Assembly (NCBI GenBank): GCA_934463455.1
Contig: CAKSJU010000039.1
Span: forward strand, 1-19,272
DNA from: an uncultured Clostridia bacterium
GTDB lineage: Bacteria; Bacillota; Clostridia; UBA1381
Direction: 5' to 3'
DNA length: 19,272 nt
Below are positions 1 through 8,151 of this stretch, piece after piece (positions within the stretch are counted from its first letter, which is position 1; every line of letters begins with the position of its first letter). The notes beneath the pieces were generated by a model. The model searched no databases, was not told the origin of the DNA, and was given only the letters and a program-made list of their open reading frames with translations. The translations under genes were made by a program, and so were the position numbers.

Positions 1-1335
1 ATTTTTATACCTTGCCAGCTCCTTTGAATTATACAGACTTTTTGCCGATTTAACTCCCGCAAGCTTTACTTGGTTGCTGTAATTGCGTGCCGCCTTTTTG
101 GCATCGTTTTGATCCATCAGGCCGTATTTTTCTTTCAACTCGTTAATCGTCAAGTCAGACTTATAATTAAGTTCCGGCTTCGTCGCTTCATTAAAGTATT
201 GCTTATCATTATATATCTTTATGTCGTTCGGAGTCATATAGGTGCCGTCCTCTTTCTTCGGAATATTCCAAAGCTGTGCTTCGGTATCGGTGAAGTATCC
301 GCGTTTTTCAGCTTCGTTCCACGCAATATCCATAACATCCTTTTGAGCGTTTCGGTCATTTTCGGCAAGCTTATCGTCATTATCCTGCTTTTTAAATTCA
401 TTTGCCCAACGGTTGTACAGTCTTTCATCACGCTTAGTTTCCGCCTCGGATGCCTGTTTATAATCCTCTCTTGCCATTTTCTGCATATCCGTTCTCTTAT
501 TCCAATCCGAATCGGCACTGTTTGCAAGCAGGTCATAAGCTTCACGCTTCATTGCATGCTCATTTTTATAGCGGTCATATGAATTTTTGGCAAGCTCTGG
601 GATTCTGTCCGCAAGCTGACTCATATAATAAAGCATTTGTTGGTTGGCAAGCGTTTGCGCGGCGCTTGTCATATTTCCGTTGTTTTTTGTTGCCATTTTT
701 GCCGCCGCGTCACGATATGCCCGCTCGCCCTCACGTCTGTACATATTGCTGTATGCCTGATATGCGGGGTCGGTCTCCGGATTGTAGCTCCACGGCTTAT
801 CTGATGTCAAATCGGCATATGCGTCCCTTAAATTACTTCCGAATTTGCCGTACCAATCAGCATACATATCCTCCGATTTTTGCATGCCCAGATTATTCAT
901 CAGTTTTGCATACGCTTTGTTCAAATCATTTTCATCAACCACCGCACGGTTTCCGTCCATATACAAAACCGGGATATTCTCTCCTCCGACCGATACCATT
1001 CCGTTATCGGAGTACGAAATATCTCCCAATCCCGCGGGAGCAACATAATCGGTGGCACGCATGGGATTTTTACCCTCCGCTTTATAAATTCCGTTTACAA
1101 AATCCTGAATGTCCGACATCGGCGCATAGCTTACTCCGTCCTCCACACTTGACGGCTTAAAGCTTTGATGATTGTATGTAACAGCTCCGTCTTTCCAGCC
1201 TATTTTGGAGTTATCCATTCCCATATTTGTCATAGCCGCGCGTACTCCGGAATTACCGCTTTCGTTTTTAGGCACATATTGCTTTGTTTTTGCTTTTTTA
1301 TTGATATAATTGCTGTTCGTTCGTATAAATGCCAT
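1..1335 (-). CDS. putative phage internal/ejection protein, C-terminus cut by window edge
   Basis: The frame stays open for 445 codons from an ATG at 1335 to the left edge, so the C-terminus is missing. The start has a strong Shine-Dalgarno GGAGG 8 nt upstream, inside the end of the portal gene (38-nt overlap). The protein is hydrophilic and mostly helical, without a signal peptide or membrane segment. Residues 45-75 carry a short beta-like motif (IGWKDGAVTYN, then DGVSYAP). Residues 181-260 hold a block with PWSYNPETDPAYQAY, REGERA and SQLADRIPEL, a pattern I associate with unnamed structural proteins of gut Firmicute phages. Residues 255-345 are highly charged and probably coiled coil. Its place right after a P22-type portal suggests a DNA-ejection or internal virion protein. 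That role is inferred from position; a tail or tape-measure-like protein is the alternative. Confidence 0.6.
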   Translation of the reverse strand, partial: MAFIRTNSNYINKKAKTKQYVPKNESGNSGVRAAMTNMGMDNSKIGWKDGAVTYNHQSFKPSSVEDGVSYAPMSDIQDFVNGIYKAEGKNPMRATDYVAPAGLGDISYSDNGMVSVGGENIPVLYMDGNRAVVDENDLNKAYAKLMNNLGMQKSEDMYADWYGKFGSNLRDAYADLTSDKPWSYNPETDPAYQAYSNMYRREGERAYRDAAAKMATKNNGNMTSAAQTLANQQMLYYMSQLADRIPELAKNSYDRYKNEHAMKREAYDLLANSADSDWNKRTDMQKMAREDYKQASEAETKRDERLYNRWANEFKKQDNDDKLAENDRNAQKDVMDIAWNEAEKRGYFTDTEAQLWNIPKKEDGTYMTPNDIKIYNDKQYFNEATKPELNYKSDLTINELKEKYGLMDQNDAKKAARNYSNQVKLAGVKSAKSLYNSKELARYKN

Positions 1336-2920
1336 TTATATTTCCTCCTTCTGCTTTTCTTTTCATTAGCTTAAGCTGCTCTATAATTCTTTCTTTGCCG
1401 TCGAAGTTCATGCTTTCAAGTATTACTATTGCCATATCCGGCGAAGTATTTGACAAAATTCCCGACTTCCAAAGCTCCAAAATAAGCTGATTGTTTGTCT
1501 CTCTTGATGTCGGACTTTGCCGCTCGGGAATGATTTCAATATCAAACTCCGCTTTAGACGGTCGGTTTGAAATCGGAAATCCCAAATAATCTTTATCCGG
1601 ATTGATAAGATACCGATTTGAAAATTCCACAAATTCCACATTGCCCAAATCGTTTGTAATTCTGTAAATTCTCTCTTTTGTAAAGAATTGACGTATCAGC
1701 TCTATGCAAATCGATATTATTTCGGCATATACATCGAAGCTGTCATCTATCATAACTCTTGAAAGCTTTTCTCCCGATTGCTGCAGGATATTAATAGCAC
1801 TTGCCGCCGTAACTCCGCTCACCGTAGCTCCCTGCTGAAAATCCCGGTTTCCGATTACTTCTTTCAGTTCAAGTATTTTTTCCGCACGATGATTCAGAAT
1901 AAAATCGGAAATCGACTGCGCCTGAAACGGTCTTATATGAGTTTCATCAAGGCTGCCGTCCACATGAATAACGTCCTTTGACCAGTCTTTAAATTCCTCT
2001 TCGTTGATTGACCCTTTGTCTCTTACAAGCCACCTTTGTTTTCCCGAAAGTGCTGCATTTTTTAGAATTATACCGTCCAGCTTATCTATATACATCTGAG
2101 GATTTCGGATAATATCGGTTATTCCGTAACCGAACGGAGAGTCATCGCTTTGATACAGGCAATCGAACACGACAGGATACTTTCCGTGAGCATAAAGTCC
2201 GCTTTCATAGCCCGGAGTTTCTTCACTCGCTTCAATAAGCGTATTTCTTGCAAACTTCATCAAATGTACGCTTCCGTCGCTTTTTTTGTAATAACAATCT
2301 ATAATCTCACTCTTGTCCTTTGCAACGGTATTTCCGCTGTAAGTTTCTACACTTGCATCTCCCTCAAACAAATCCGCAAACTTCGGATATTTTGCTTTGA
2401 GTATTTCATTGTCGAACGCCTGTGTTATGAACAAAAATTGAGATTCCTGCACATCCTGCAAATTCATATCGCAGTAAATGCCGAGAATATTAAGCGACCG
2501 AAGCTCTATTTCCTCCGTTTCACGATTGTAAAACACTCCGTATACAGCTGTTCCGTATTTCAGCTTTTTACGCCAGTTTTGCTTATAACACTTTTTGAAT
2601 TTACTTATGTCAAGCTGTACCGGCAATATCTTTGACAACATCTGTGCCGCTTTTGTATCGTTCGGCTCGCGCTCCAATATTTTGGGATGAGGATAGTTGT
2701 CCATTGCGTCCGCAAATTTATTTTCTATTGCCGAGAAAACGAATGCTGTTGCGGAGGTAAGCGTTGTTCCGTCATATTCTCCGTTCTGATTTACTTCATG
2801 CCATTTCCTGTACCATTTTTCGTTTTCGCATATTCTGTCGTTGAACAGCTGCTTGTCATTTTTGTATGTGTCATATGCAGACAGTGCTTTTTCTATAAAT
2901 TCAGATGTTATTTTACTCAT
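1298..2920 (-). CDS. phage portal protein (P22-like podovirus type)
   Basis: This 540-aa protein should form the dodecameric ring at the capsid vertex through which DNA is packaged and ejected. Visible features are an N-terminal helical region, a central stretch with KYPVVFDCLYQ and SPFGYGITDIIRNPQ (about 248-276), and the motif GATVSGVTAASAINILQ (about 364-380), a helix-rich pattern I associate with P22-type portals. The ATG at 2920 is preferred over an in-frame GTG nine bases upstream, because that GTG sits almost on top of the ribosome binding site. The ATG overlaps the holin stop (ATGAGTAA), suggesting translational coupling. The gene lies downstream of the capsid and connector genes rather than next to the terminase, unlike most tailed phages. 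The assignment to portal is firm; the P22 subtype is inferred. Confidence 0.85.
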   Translation of the reverse strand: MSKITSEFIEKALSAYDTYKNDKQLFNDRICENEKWYRKWHEVNQNGEYDGTTLTSATAFVFSAIENKFADAMDNYPHPKILEREPNDTKAAQMLSKILPVQLDISKFKKCYKQNWRKKLKYGTAVYGVFYNRETEEIELRSLNILGIYCDMNLQDVQESQFLFITQAFDNEILKAKYPKFADLFEGDASVETYSGNTVAKDKSEIIDCYYKKSDGSVHLMKFARNTLIEASEETPGYESGLYAHGKYPVVFDCLYQSDDSPFGYGITDIIRNPQMYIDKLDGIILKNAALSGKQRWLVRDKGSINEEEFKDWSKDVIHVDGSLDETHIRPFQAQSISDFILNHRAEKILELKEVIGNRDFQQGATVSGVTAASAINILQQSGEKLSRVMIDDSFDVYAEIISICIELIRQFFTKERIYRITNDLGNVEFVEFSNRYLINPDKDYLGFPISNRPSKAEFDIEIIPERQSPTSRETNNQLILELWKSGILSNTSPDMAIVILESMNFDGKERIIEQLKLMKRKAEGGNINGIYTNEQQLYQ

Positions 2921-3356
2921 GCTCCGCACGCTCCTCTACTGCGATTTTCAATCTTTCGGCAAGCGGCTTTATAAATTTCGGTATCGGCAGACCTATTTTT
3001 ACACAATTTTCCAATATACTCAAAAGCTCATTGATAATAAGCCATATACATACAATCATACCGAAGTAAAAATTCAGTCTGAACTCTATTCCTATTTCCG
3101 AAAGTCCGCAAGCTATCACCCAATCGATAATACCCGCAGCAACTACCAAAAGCATATAACACACTTTTTTTACCGCACCCTTTTTTCCGACCTTTGAATT
3201 GAGTTTCCCCTCAAACCATGCCGCCGCAACACCGGATACGTAATCCGCTGTCATCGCGGCAAGCAGTATCAGTGCCGGTGCCGCCATTTTTTTAAAATAC
3301 ACACTCGCCGAGGCTGCAGCCGCCGAAAGAGCAAATTTTATTATTTTATCCTTCAT
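2913..3356 (-). CDS. phage holin (holin_4 / toxin-secretion holin family)
   Basis: This is a 147-aa membrane protein with about three transmembrane segments (roughly residues 25-45, 66-85 and 93-116) and a charged C-terminal tail ending in AEHE. The segment around ALILLAAMTADYVSGVAAAW, followed by a basic loop (KVGKKGAVKK), is characteristic of the phage lysis/toxin-secretion holin family. Holins oligomerise in the inner membrane and permit release of the endolysin at the end of infection. The ATG at 3356 is chosen because GAGGTGAGGA lies just upstream; the longer frame starting further upstream has no such support. The gene overlaps the small ORF before it by 11 nt and the portal after it by 8 nt. 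No endolysin is adjacent, and a holin between connector and portal genes is an unusual position. Confidence 0.85.
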   Translation of the reverse strand: MKDKIIKFALSAAAASASVYFKKMAAPALILLAAMTADYVSGVAAAWFEGKLNSKVGKKGAVKKVCYMLLVVAAGIIDWVIACGLSEIGIEFRLNFYFGMIVCIWLIINELLSILENCVKIGLPIPKFIKPLAERLKIAVEERAEHE

Positions 3357-3516
3357 TTTCTTCCTCACCTCTTTGTGTTTTCCGCTCCTGAACAAGGATA
3401 AAATCATTCATCCACAAGCTTTCATAAAGCTCTCTGCACCATTCAAGCAGCTCCTTATAATCATATTCCAAAATTCCCGTTTCGTCGGGAGGCTCTCTGA
3501 GAGTAAAATTTTGCAT
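3346..3516 (-). CDS. small phage ORF, 56 aa, function unknown
   Basis: A short frame fills what would otherwise be a gap between the connector gene and the holin. It starts with ATG one base after the connector stop codon, with an AAAGGATGG-type ribosome binding site inside the end of that gene, and ends 11 nt inside the holin gene. The product is acidic and soluble, beginning MQNFTLREPP, with an amphipathic central helix (YKELLEWCRELYESLW, residues 20-35) and a charged tail (RGEEENEG). Tight packing and the ribosome binding site support a real gene. I do not recognise a family. Position suggests either a small head-tail accessory protein or a lysis accessory translated just before the holin. 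Confidence 0.55.
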   Translation of the reverse strand: MQNFTLREPPDETGILEYDYKELLEWCRELYESLWMNDFILVQERKTQRGEEENEG

Positions 3517-3517
3517 A

Positions 3518-3895
3518 TTACCACCATCCTTTCACTTTATTTTCCGTTTCTCTTATCGGTATATTTCTTTCGATATACCATTTTGCAAAATCCTCAAGCT
3601 TTGTGTTAAAGGAAATTATATGTTGATTGTAGCTGTCATAATCTCTTTGATAATAACAGCACTTTGCAAGAATAAAATCCACATACATTGCGTCATACGG
3701 TGACGGAACAACCGTTTCCGCTTCCATCGGGTCGGAGATTTTCTCATATTCAAGCTGAACATTTCCCGAATAGCTTTTCGCATATTCTCTTTTGAGCATC
3801 TCTCCGACCTCGTCGCACCATGCGATTTTTTCGGCGGATTTATAGCTGTTCGGATAGAGTGAATCCGCCTTTTCGATTACTTCAATTATTTTCAT
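3518..3895 (-). CDS. putative head-tail connector protein (gp6/gp4-like adaptor)
   Basis: The product is a 125-aa helical protein that starts MKIIEVIEKADSLYPNSY, includes a helix ending in GEMLKREYAK (about 31-40), and contains VVPSPYDAMYVDFILAKCCYY (middle bases of this segment about residues 62-82). Its size, the N-terminal helix preceded by a short acidic segment, and the PYDxxY element match small adaptor proteins often found in head-tail modules of Firmicute phages, which bind beneath the portal. Start ATG has GGAGGAT six bases upstream. It lies 80 bases after the 601-aa gene and directly before the 56-aa ORF. The adaptor assignment rests on family resemblance and position, and I cannot confirm it by structure comparison. 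Confidence 0.55.
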   Translation of the reverse strand: MKIIEVIEKADSLYPNSYKSAEKIAWCDEVGEMLKREYAKSYSGNVQLEYEKISDPMEAETVVPSPYDAMYVDFILAKCCYYQRDYDSYNQHIISFNTKLEDFAKWYIERNIPIRETENKVKGWW

Positions 3896-3975
3896 ATCAC
3901 AATCCTCCGTTCGTTTAAATCTGTTCGGCGATGTATAGCCATACCGGGGAATAGGGAAATATGTTCCGGATTTTT

Positions 3976-5781
3976 TTACATGCCCTGCGAATATACTCTT
4001 CCGCCCTTATCATATATACTTCTTATCCCGTATATTACGGCTTTTCCTCTGCCACGGAGCATATACTGCCAATACATTCCCTCTTTTAATCTCAGCGGTA
4101 CTCTGTAAATCCGTGCTTTATTGTCCTTTCCGCTAATTTTTCCCTGACGGATTTTCTCTCCTCCGTCCTCTGCCGTCAAAATTTCAATTTCACATCCGGA
4201 AGAGAGTTTTGCATAAATCCAAATTTCCGCCGCTCTGTCCAAATCGTAATCACTTCCGAATATTTTTCCGCTTTCCGCGCTCCAGTCCAAACCGCCCTCT
4301 CCGCCGGTCTTTTCGAGTTTTCCGTCAACGATCACATAAATCCTGTTGTCCGCCGAAAACGCTCCGTCAATTTTTTTGTCATCCTCTTTTAACCACAGCA
4401 TACGTTTTGTATCATATACAAGATTTTCACATCCCGTTCCGCTTTCGGCCGATACCAAATAATACTGTCCGTCCGTATAACCGAACGCCGCGGTATAGCT
4501 TCTGTCCAGCACCTCGGAAATAAGCTTCGGTTTTGACCCGTTCCACACATAAAAGCCTTTTCTTCCGAGAAAATAAAGTGCATTATCTATCACAGCGCAG
4601 GAATTAATATCGATACATCCGACATTGTTATACGACCTCCCTACCGCGAACTCATTCGGCAATGACCCGTAAACAGCCTCAAAATTATTTTTTTTGAGCA
4701 GTGCAATCGATTCTCCGCAGGATACAACTCCCAGATATTCTCCGACGGTTGAAGCTTCCATATATACGCTGTCATCATTTATCCCGTCAAACTGATTAAA
4801 ATTAAATACATCATTTAACGCGGACGCATATACCGTTTCACCGTTCGGGCTTGCTCCCCACAGCCTGCCTTTATGCAGCGCAAGATGCGTCATATACGGT
4901 ATTTTTTTATAAATATGATACACCGTTCCGTTGGTAATACTGATTTTCGGATTTTCACCGAGATAATTGTAAACCGTCATCTTCAGCGTTACCCTCCATG
5001 TTATCATACCTTGATCAAATGTAGTACGGGTTTCTTCATACGCTGTTACCGTTGCGGCACTGATGTCACGTTTTGAACGATTTCCCCAGCGGCTCTCGTT
5101 ATACGTCATTACTCCGTCCATAAAAACTGAATCCCCCGCCTTTAACTTATAAAAATCGGTATCCTCATTCTGCGATTGTTTAATTGTAAGTTCAAGAGTT
5201 GCCGTTCCGTCCGTATTTACGGTTAATTTGTCATCATACTTTCCTCTGTACTGATATTCATACGAAAGAACAGATTCTCCCGAAACACCGGTTGTATCGT
5301 AATAATATATAAACGGTTTGCTCTCCGTGCTTCCGTAGCCGTGTATCACAATAATTTTATTAACCCATAAAAGCTGAATAACACCGTCCGACGGAATTTT
5401 CATTCCGTAGAGAAATTTCCCGTCCGTATCATATACCGCCGGCTGATAAAGCGGTTTTTCCTTTCCGTCATAATAGAATTTTGTACCGATTACTCCGCAA
5501 AATCCTGTTACATCGCTGTCCTCTCCCGGGTCAATCGCCGCTCGTATATTTTGCGCTTCAACCTCCGTACTCTCCCCGTTTTCAATAACCGTAATTTTAT
5601 TATATTTATCCGATGCACATCTCGGCTTTGACGGCGAAATATACGGATAATTTTCCGAAGAAAGATTTTTTACATCGACAAATTCTCCGATTTTTGCATA
5701 TTCCTTTCGGTTAATTCCGAAAAAATTTCTTATGTCGAATGTTTTTTGTGCCTTTGCGTCTCTGATAGGTATATAACTCAA
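3976..5781 (-). CDS. putative packaged-DNA stabilisation / head-closure protein (P22 gp10-like), 601 aa
   Basis: This is a long beta-rich protein. It starts at TTG (SYIPIRD follows), with GGAGGAG seven bases upstream; the nearby ATG is out of frame. The N-terminal 40 residues contain RNFFGINRKEYAKIGEF and the central region repeats short beta-strand units such as HKGRLWGASPNG, YLGVVSCGESIALLK, NALYFLGRKGFYVWNGS and DGQYYLVSAESG, a spacing typical of a beta-propeller. Beta-propeller head-closure proteins of this size (for example P22 gp10) plug the portal-adaptor complex and retain the DNA. The C-terminal 120 residues look like a beta-sandwich. Position between capsid and connector genes fits a virion component. 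A tail-hub protein is the main alternative. Confidence 0.5.
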   Translation of the reverse strand: MSYIPIRDAKAQKTFDIRNFFGINRKEYAKIGEFVDVKNLSSENYPYISPSKPRCASDKYNKITVIENGESTEVEAQNIRAAIDPGEDSDVTGFCGVIGTKFYYDGKEKPLYQPAVYDTDGKFLYGMKIPSDGVIQLLWVNKIIVIHGYGSTESKPFIYYYDTTGVSGESVLSYEYQYRGKYDDKLTVNTDGTATLELTIKQSQNEDTDFYKLKAGDSVFMDGVMTYNESRWGNRSKRDISAATVTAYEETRTTFDQGMITWRVTLKMTVYNYLGENPKISITNGTVYHIYKKIPYMTHLALHKGRLWGASPNGETVYASALNDVFNFNQFDGINDDSVYMEASTVGEYLGVVSCGESIALLKKNNFEAVYGSLPNEFAVGRSYNNVGCIDINSCAVIDNALYFLGRKGFYVWNGSKPKLISEVLDRSYTAAFGYTDGQYYLVSAESGTGCENLVYDTKRMLWLKEDDKKIDGAFSADNRIYVIVDGKLEKTGGEGGLDWSAESGKIFGSDYDLDRAAEIWIYAKLSSGCEIEILTAEDGGEKIRQGKISGKDNKARIYRVPLRLKEGMYWQYMLRGRGKAVIYGIRSIYDKGGRVYSQGM

Positions 5782-5796
5782 ACGGCATCTCCTCCT

Positions 5797-6066
5797 TTAT
5801 TCACCGTCCAGGTTTTGTATTTTACCGGCATATTGAGCCATTCTCAATTCGGCGAGCTTTTCGTTTTTTTCTTTTTCTTCAATTATCAGCTTTACGTTTC
5901 TCGGCACCATAACCTCTTCATCATACATAATCTGATAATTTTTCCCGTTTACCGTCACGGTATGACTTGATCCTATAGGCGCACCCGCAGGTCTTCTCAT
6001 CAATACCGGTATCTTTTCTTCATAAAATTGTTCCAATTCTTCTTCCAAATTCATTTTTTTAGCCAT
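5797..6066 (-). CDS. small phage protein, 89 aa, function unknown
   Basis: The ATG at 6066 is chosen because AAAGGAGAG lies eight bases upstream; a longer in-frame start at 6132 has no ribosome binding site and would run through a stable hairpin. The protein begins MAKKMNLEEELEQFYEEK, has a central beta-like segment (SHTVTVNGKNYQIMYDEEVMVPRNV, spanning about residues 33-57), and ends in a charged helix (EEKEKNEKLAELRMAQY). It sits directly after the major capsid gene and 15 bases before the 601-aa gene. In that position small proteins are often capsid-associated or packaging accessories, but I recognise no family. Confidence 0.7.
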   Translation of the reverse strand: MAKKMNLEEELEQFYEEKIPVLMRRPAGAPIGSSHTVTVNGKNYQIMYDEEVMVPRNVKLIIEEKEKNEKLAELRMAQYAGKIQNLDGE

Positions 6067-6099
6067 GTTAAAACTCTCCTTTTCTGTGTTTTTTAAGGC

Positions 6100-6126
6100 T
6101 GCGGAACGGCTGCAAACCGTTCCGCA
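6100..6126 (-). other. stable hairpin between capsid gene and the next gene
   Basis: Perfect 10-bp inverted repeat (TGCGGAACGG, loop ctgcaaa, CCGTTCCGCA) in the 111-base gap after the major capsid gene. On the transcribed minus strand it is followed by AGCCTTAAAAAACAC, not by a U-run, so it is not a standard intrinsic terminator. It may stabilise the capsid message 3' end, be an RNA processing site, or reduce read-through to downstream genes. Confidence 0.55.
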
Positions 6127-6177
6127 ATGCAATCATAGGGCGTATTTTTCCGTAAACTGCGCACATTCTCCGCCATA

Positions 6178-7377
6178 TTAAAGATCCGCCGTTGCTATAG
6201 ACTCAATTCTTACCATAAATTCATCAACAAGAATTTTTGCAAGGTGGTGGCATTTCCATCCCATTGTACCTCTTTGATTGAGCGGGTCTGCACTGCCGGC
6301 AGAGCCGAGAGCTTTAACTATTGTTTCAAGATTTGCTTTCGGGTCGGTTACGCCGTACGCGTCTTTTCCTATTACCAAGGTCACATGTACCGGCAAATTG
6401 GCAGCAGCTCCCTCTCCCGGATATACTTTCATTCCGGCGGTAATTGATGTCGAAACACTTTCCGAGCAGGTAATATATGCCGCCCCGTTTTCCCCCGCTG
6501 TTGCGGAAGAAACAGTGTAGGTAAAGCCGTTTACATAAATCTTTCTCGTTGCAAGCGCAGTTGCTTCGGCGGAAGTAAGTGTATCGGCAACATAAATTTT
6601 TGCACCGTCTGTTTCCTTAACAACCAGCTCAGCTTTATCTGCTGCAAGATTTGCACCTCTGAACACCTTGGCTTCTGTTGTTTCAACAAATCTGACGCCG
6701 TACAATCTTCCGATTTCACCGTTGTACATATCCTTCGGATCGCTGTATGTTTTAACATTTTCCCATGCGCTGTCGCTCATTAAATCGAATGCAATGTCCG
6801 GATCAACAATTGCGACAAAATCCTTATCAATCGGATTAGCTTTATTGTTCTTAAGCGTTCTTACCGCTTTTCTGATTTCTTTTACCGTCATCACGCAATT
6901 GGAATCCAAACCGCTTCGTGCCGATTTTCCGTTTGCATACTGAACATTTGTACCTGCCGAAAGAATGTCTGCTGTCAGACTGTCCTGTGTTTCTCCCGCG
7001 TTGTCGGCAAGAATTTCGTTAAGCTTCAAAAGCTCTGGAGACGGATCGTTTTTATAAAAATCAAATTCGTCCGTAGTTGAGATGTATGCACCGTACTGCT
7101 TCGGTGTAGCGGTAATTCTTGAAATATTTATAGCAGTTCCCTTAGGGGTTATACCCTCGGTCAAAGGGGTTGTGGCTTTCGGCAAGGGATTCATCTTATC
7201 CCATGTGATGGTTTTTGTTTTGCCCTTCGGTATTTTTGTAAGCTGACCGAACTGATGATGAACAAGCTTTGCTTTTGAGCGGCTTATAATATGTCTGTTC
7301 AATGCCTGCTGAAAAAGCGGTGCAGAACCCTGCGAGCCTGTTGTATTTAAATTAAGATTTGTTTCTGTATTTGTCAT
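6178..7377 (-). CDS. major capsid protein, N4-gp56 family (HK97 fold)
   Basis: This 399-aa protein forms the phage head shell. Family signs are the N-terminal half with GKTKTITWDKMNPLP, a TPLTEGITP loop, a segment KQYGAYISTTDEFDF, and the C-terminal NQRGTMGWKCHHLAK followed by VDEFMVRIES. These match the coliphage N4 gp56-type major capsid proteins widespread in Firmicute prophages. Residues about 250-330 hold an extra beta-rich segment (IYVADTLTSAEA, KIYVNGFTYTVSSA, MKVYPGEGAAANLPV) that probably forms a surface or insertion domain. The start has AAAGGAAA about ten bases upstream. It lies between the putative scaffold and the 89-aa gene. Identity as the major capsid protein is strong; the exact boundaries of the insertion are estimated. 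Confidence 0.88.
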   Translation of the reverse strand: MTNTETNLNLNTTGSQGSAPLFQQALNRHIISRSKAKLVHHQFGQLTKIPKGKTKTITWDKMNPLPKATTPLTEGITPKGTAINISRITATPKQYGAYISTTDEFDFYKNDPSPELLKLNEILADNAGETQDSLTADILSAGTNVQYANGKSARSGLDSNCVMTVKEIRKAVRTLKNNKANPIDKDFVAIVDPDIAFDLMSDSAWENVKTYSDPKDMYNGEIGRLYGVRFVETTEAKVFRGANLAADKAELVVKETDGAKIYVADTLTSAEATALATRKIYVNGFTYTVSSATAGENGAAYITCSESVSTSITAGMKVYPGEGAAANLPVHVTLVIGKDAYGVTDPKANLETIVKALGSAGSADPLNQRGTMGWKCHHLAKILVDEFMVRIESIATADL

Positions 7378-7398
7378 ATTTTATATTTCCTTTCATTC

Positions 7399-8133
7399 TT
7401 AAGAATTTTTTATTTTTTTGATGTATTCGTCAAATTCGCGGTCGGACATCGACCCGACATCTCTTTTTATATATCCGCTGACTCCGTTTGTGAGGTTGCC
7501 TATTTCCGAAATGCTGCGCGTTTCCCGCTTTAAAATCGGATACGCTTCCGCGACGGTCATATGCCGTTCCACCACCGAATTATAGAAATCCGGATTTTCA
7601 AAAGCTTTTTCCAGGCTGAAATCGGGAACAATGTTCTGAAGTGCTTTTTCCTGCCGTCTCCATTCATTCTGAATATCTTCGACGCGTCTTTGATAGCTTG
7701 CTTCACTTTTTATTGCCCTAAGCTCATTCATAAGAGAATACTGCTCCACGCTCATCCCGGCGTTTCCGGCATTGTGCTCCGTAAGCTCGCCCATAAGCAT
7801 GCTGACCGCCTCATCGTCATCCGAAACACCGTATCTTTGTTTTGCCAAAGAACACAGCTCCGATATATTTTCACGGTCTCTCTCGGCAGCTTCGCGTATT
7901 TCCCGCAGCCTCCCCCCTATGGTTTGATTTTGATATTCCTGAAGCTCTTCCTTTGTGCCGAAGCTCATATACGGCTTATTTTCGGCATCTCCTGCGGGCT
8001 CAGCTGCACCCGTTTCGCCGGCTTGTACTTCGCCGTCCTCCGCTGATTTTATGTATGCCTCAAACTGTTCGTCGTCCATTTCGTCAATATTTTGGGGCGA
8101 AACGACCTCCCCTGTTATTTTTGCGTTTTCCAT
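7399..8133 (-). CDS. putative capsid scaffolding protein
   Basis: The 244-aa product is highly charged and predominantly helical. It has an acidic low-complexity N-terminus (residues 14-55, with QAGETGAAEPAGDAENK), a long predicted coiled-coil region (about 65-165, including LREIREAAERDRENI and YQRRVEDIQNEWRRQEKAL), a middle segment VPDFSLEKAFENPDFYNSV, and a C-terminal charged helix (MSDREFDEYIKKIKNS). Composition, size and location immediately before the major capsid gene are typical of scaffolding proteins that guide procapsid assembly and then leave. The start has AAGGAGGAAAA upstream. No protease motif is visible, so a scaffold-protease fusion is unlikely. Function is inferred from position and composition. 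Confidence 0.65.
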   Translation of the reverse strand: MENAKITGEVVSPQNIDEMDDEQFEAYIKSAEDGEVQAGETGAAEPAGDAENKPYMSFGTKEELQEYQNQTIGGRLREIREAAERDRENISELCSLAKQRYGVSDDDEAVSMLMGELTEHNAGNAGMSVEQYSLMNELRAIKSEASYQRRVEDIQNEWRRQEKALQNIVPDFSLEKAFENPDFYNSVVERHMTVAEAYPILKRETRSISEIGNLTNGVSGYIKRDVGSMSDREFDEYIKKIKNS

Positions 8134-8151
8134 ATAAAAATTTTCCTCCTT

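Noticed and set aside
450..1160. Long plus-strand open frames across 70-3600 and elsewhere in the phage region
   Set aside because: They are antisense to convincing minus-strand phage genes, lack ribosome binding sites and have low-complexity, Cys/His/Pro-rich translations.
3896..3975. A 16-codon frame (MAIHRRTDLN...) before the connector gene
   Set aside because: Too short, no ribosome binding site and no neighbour logic.
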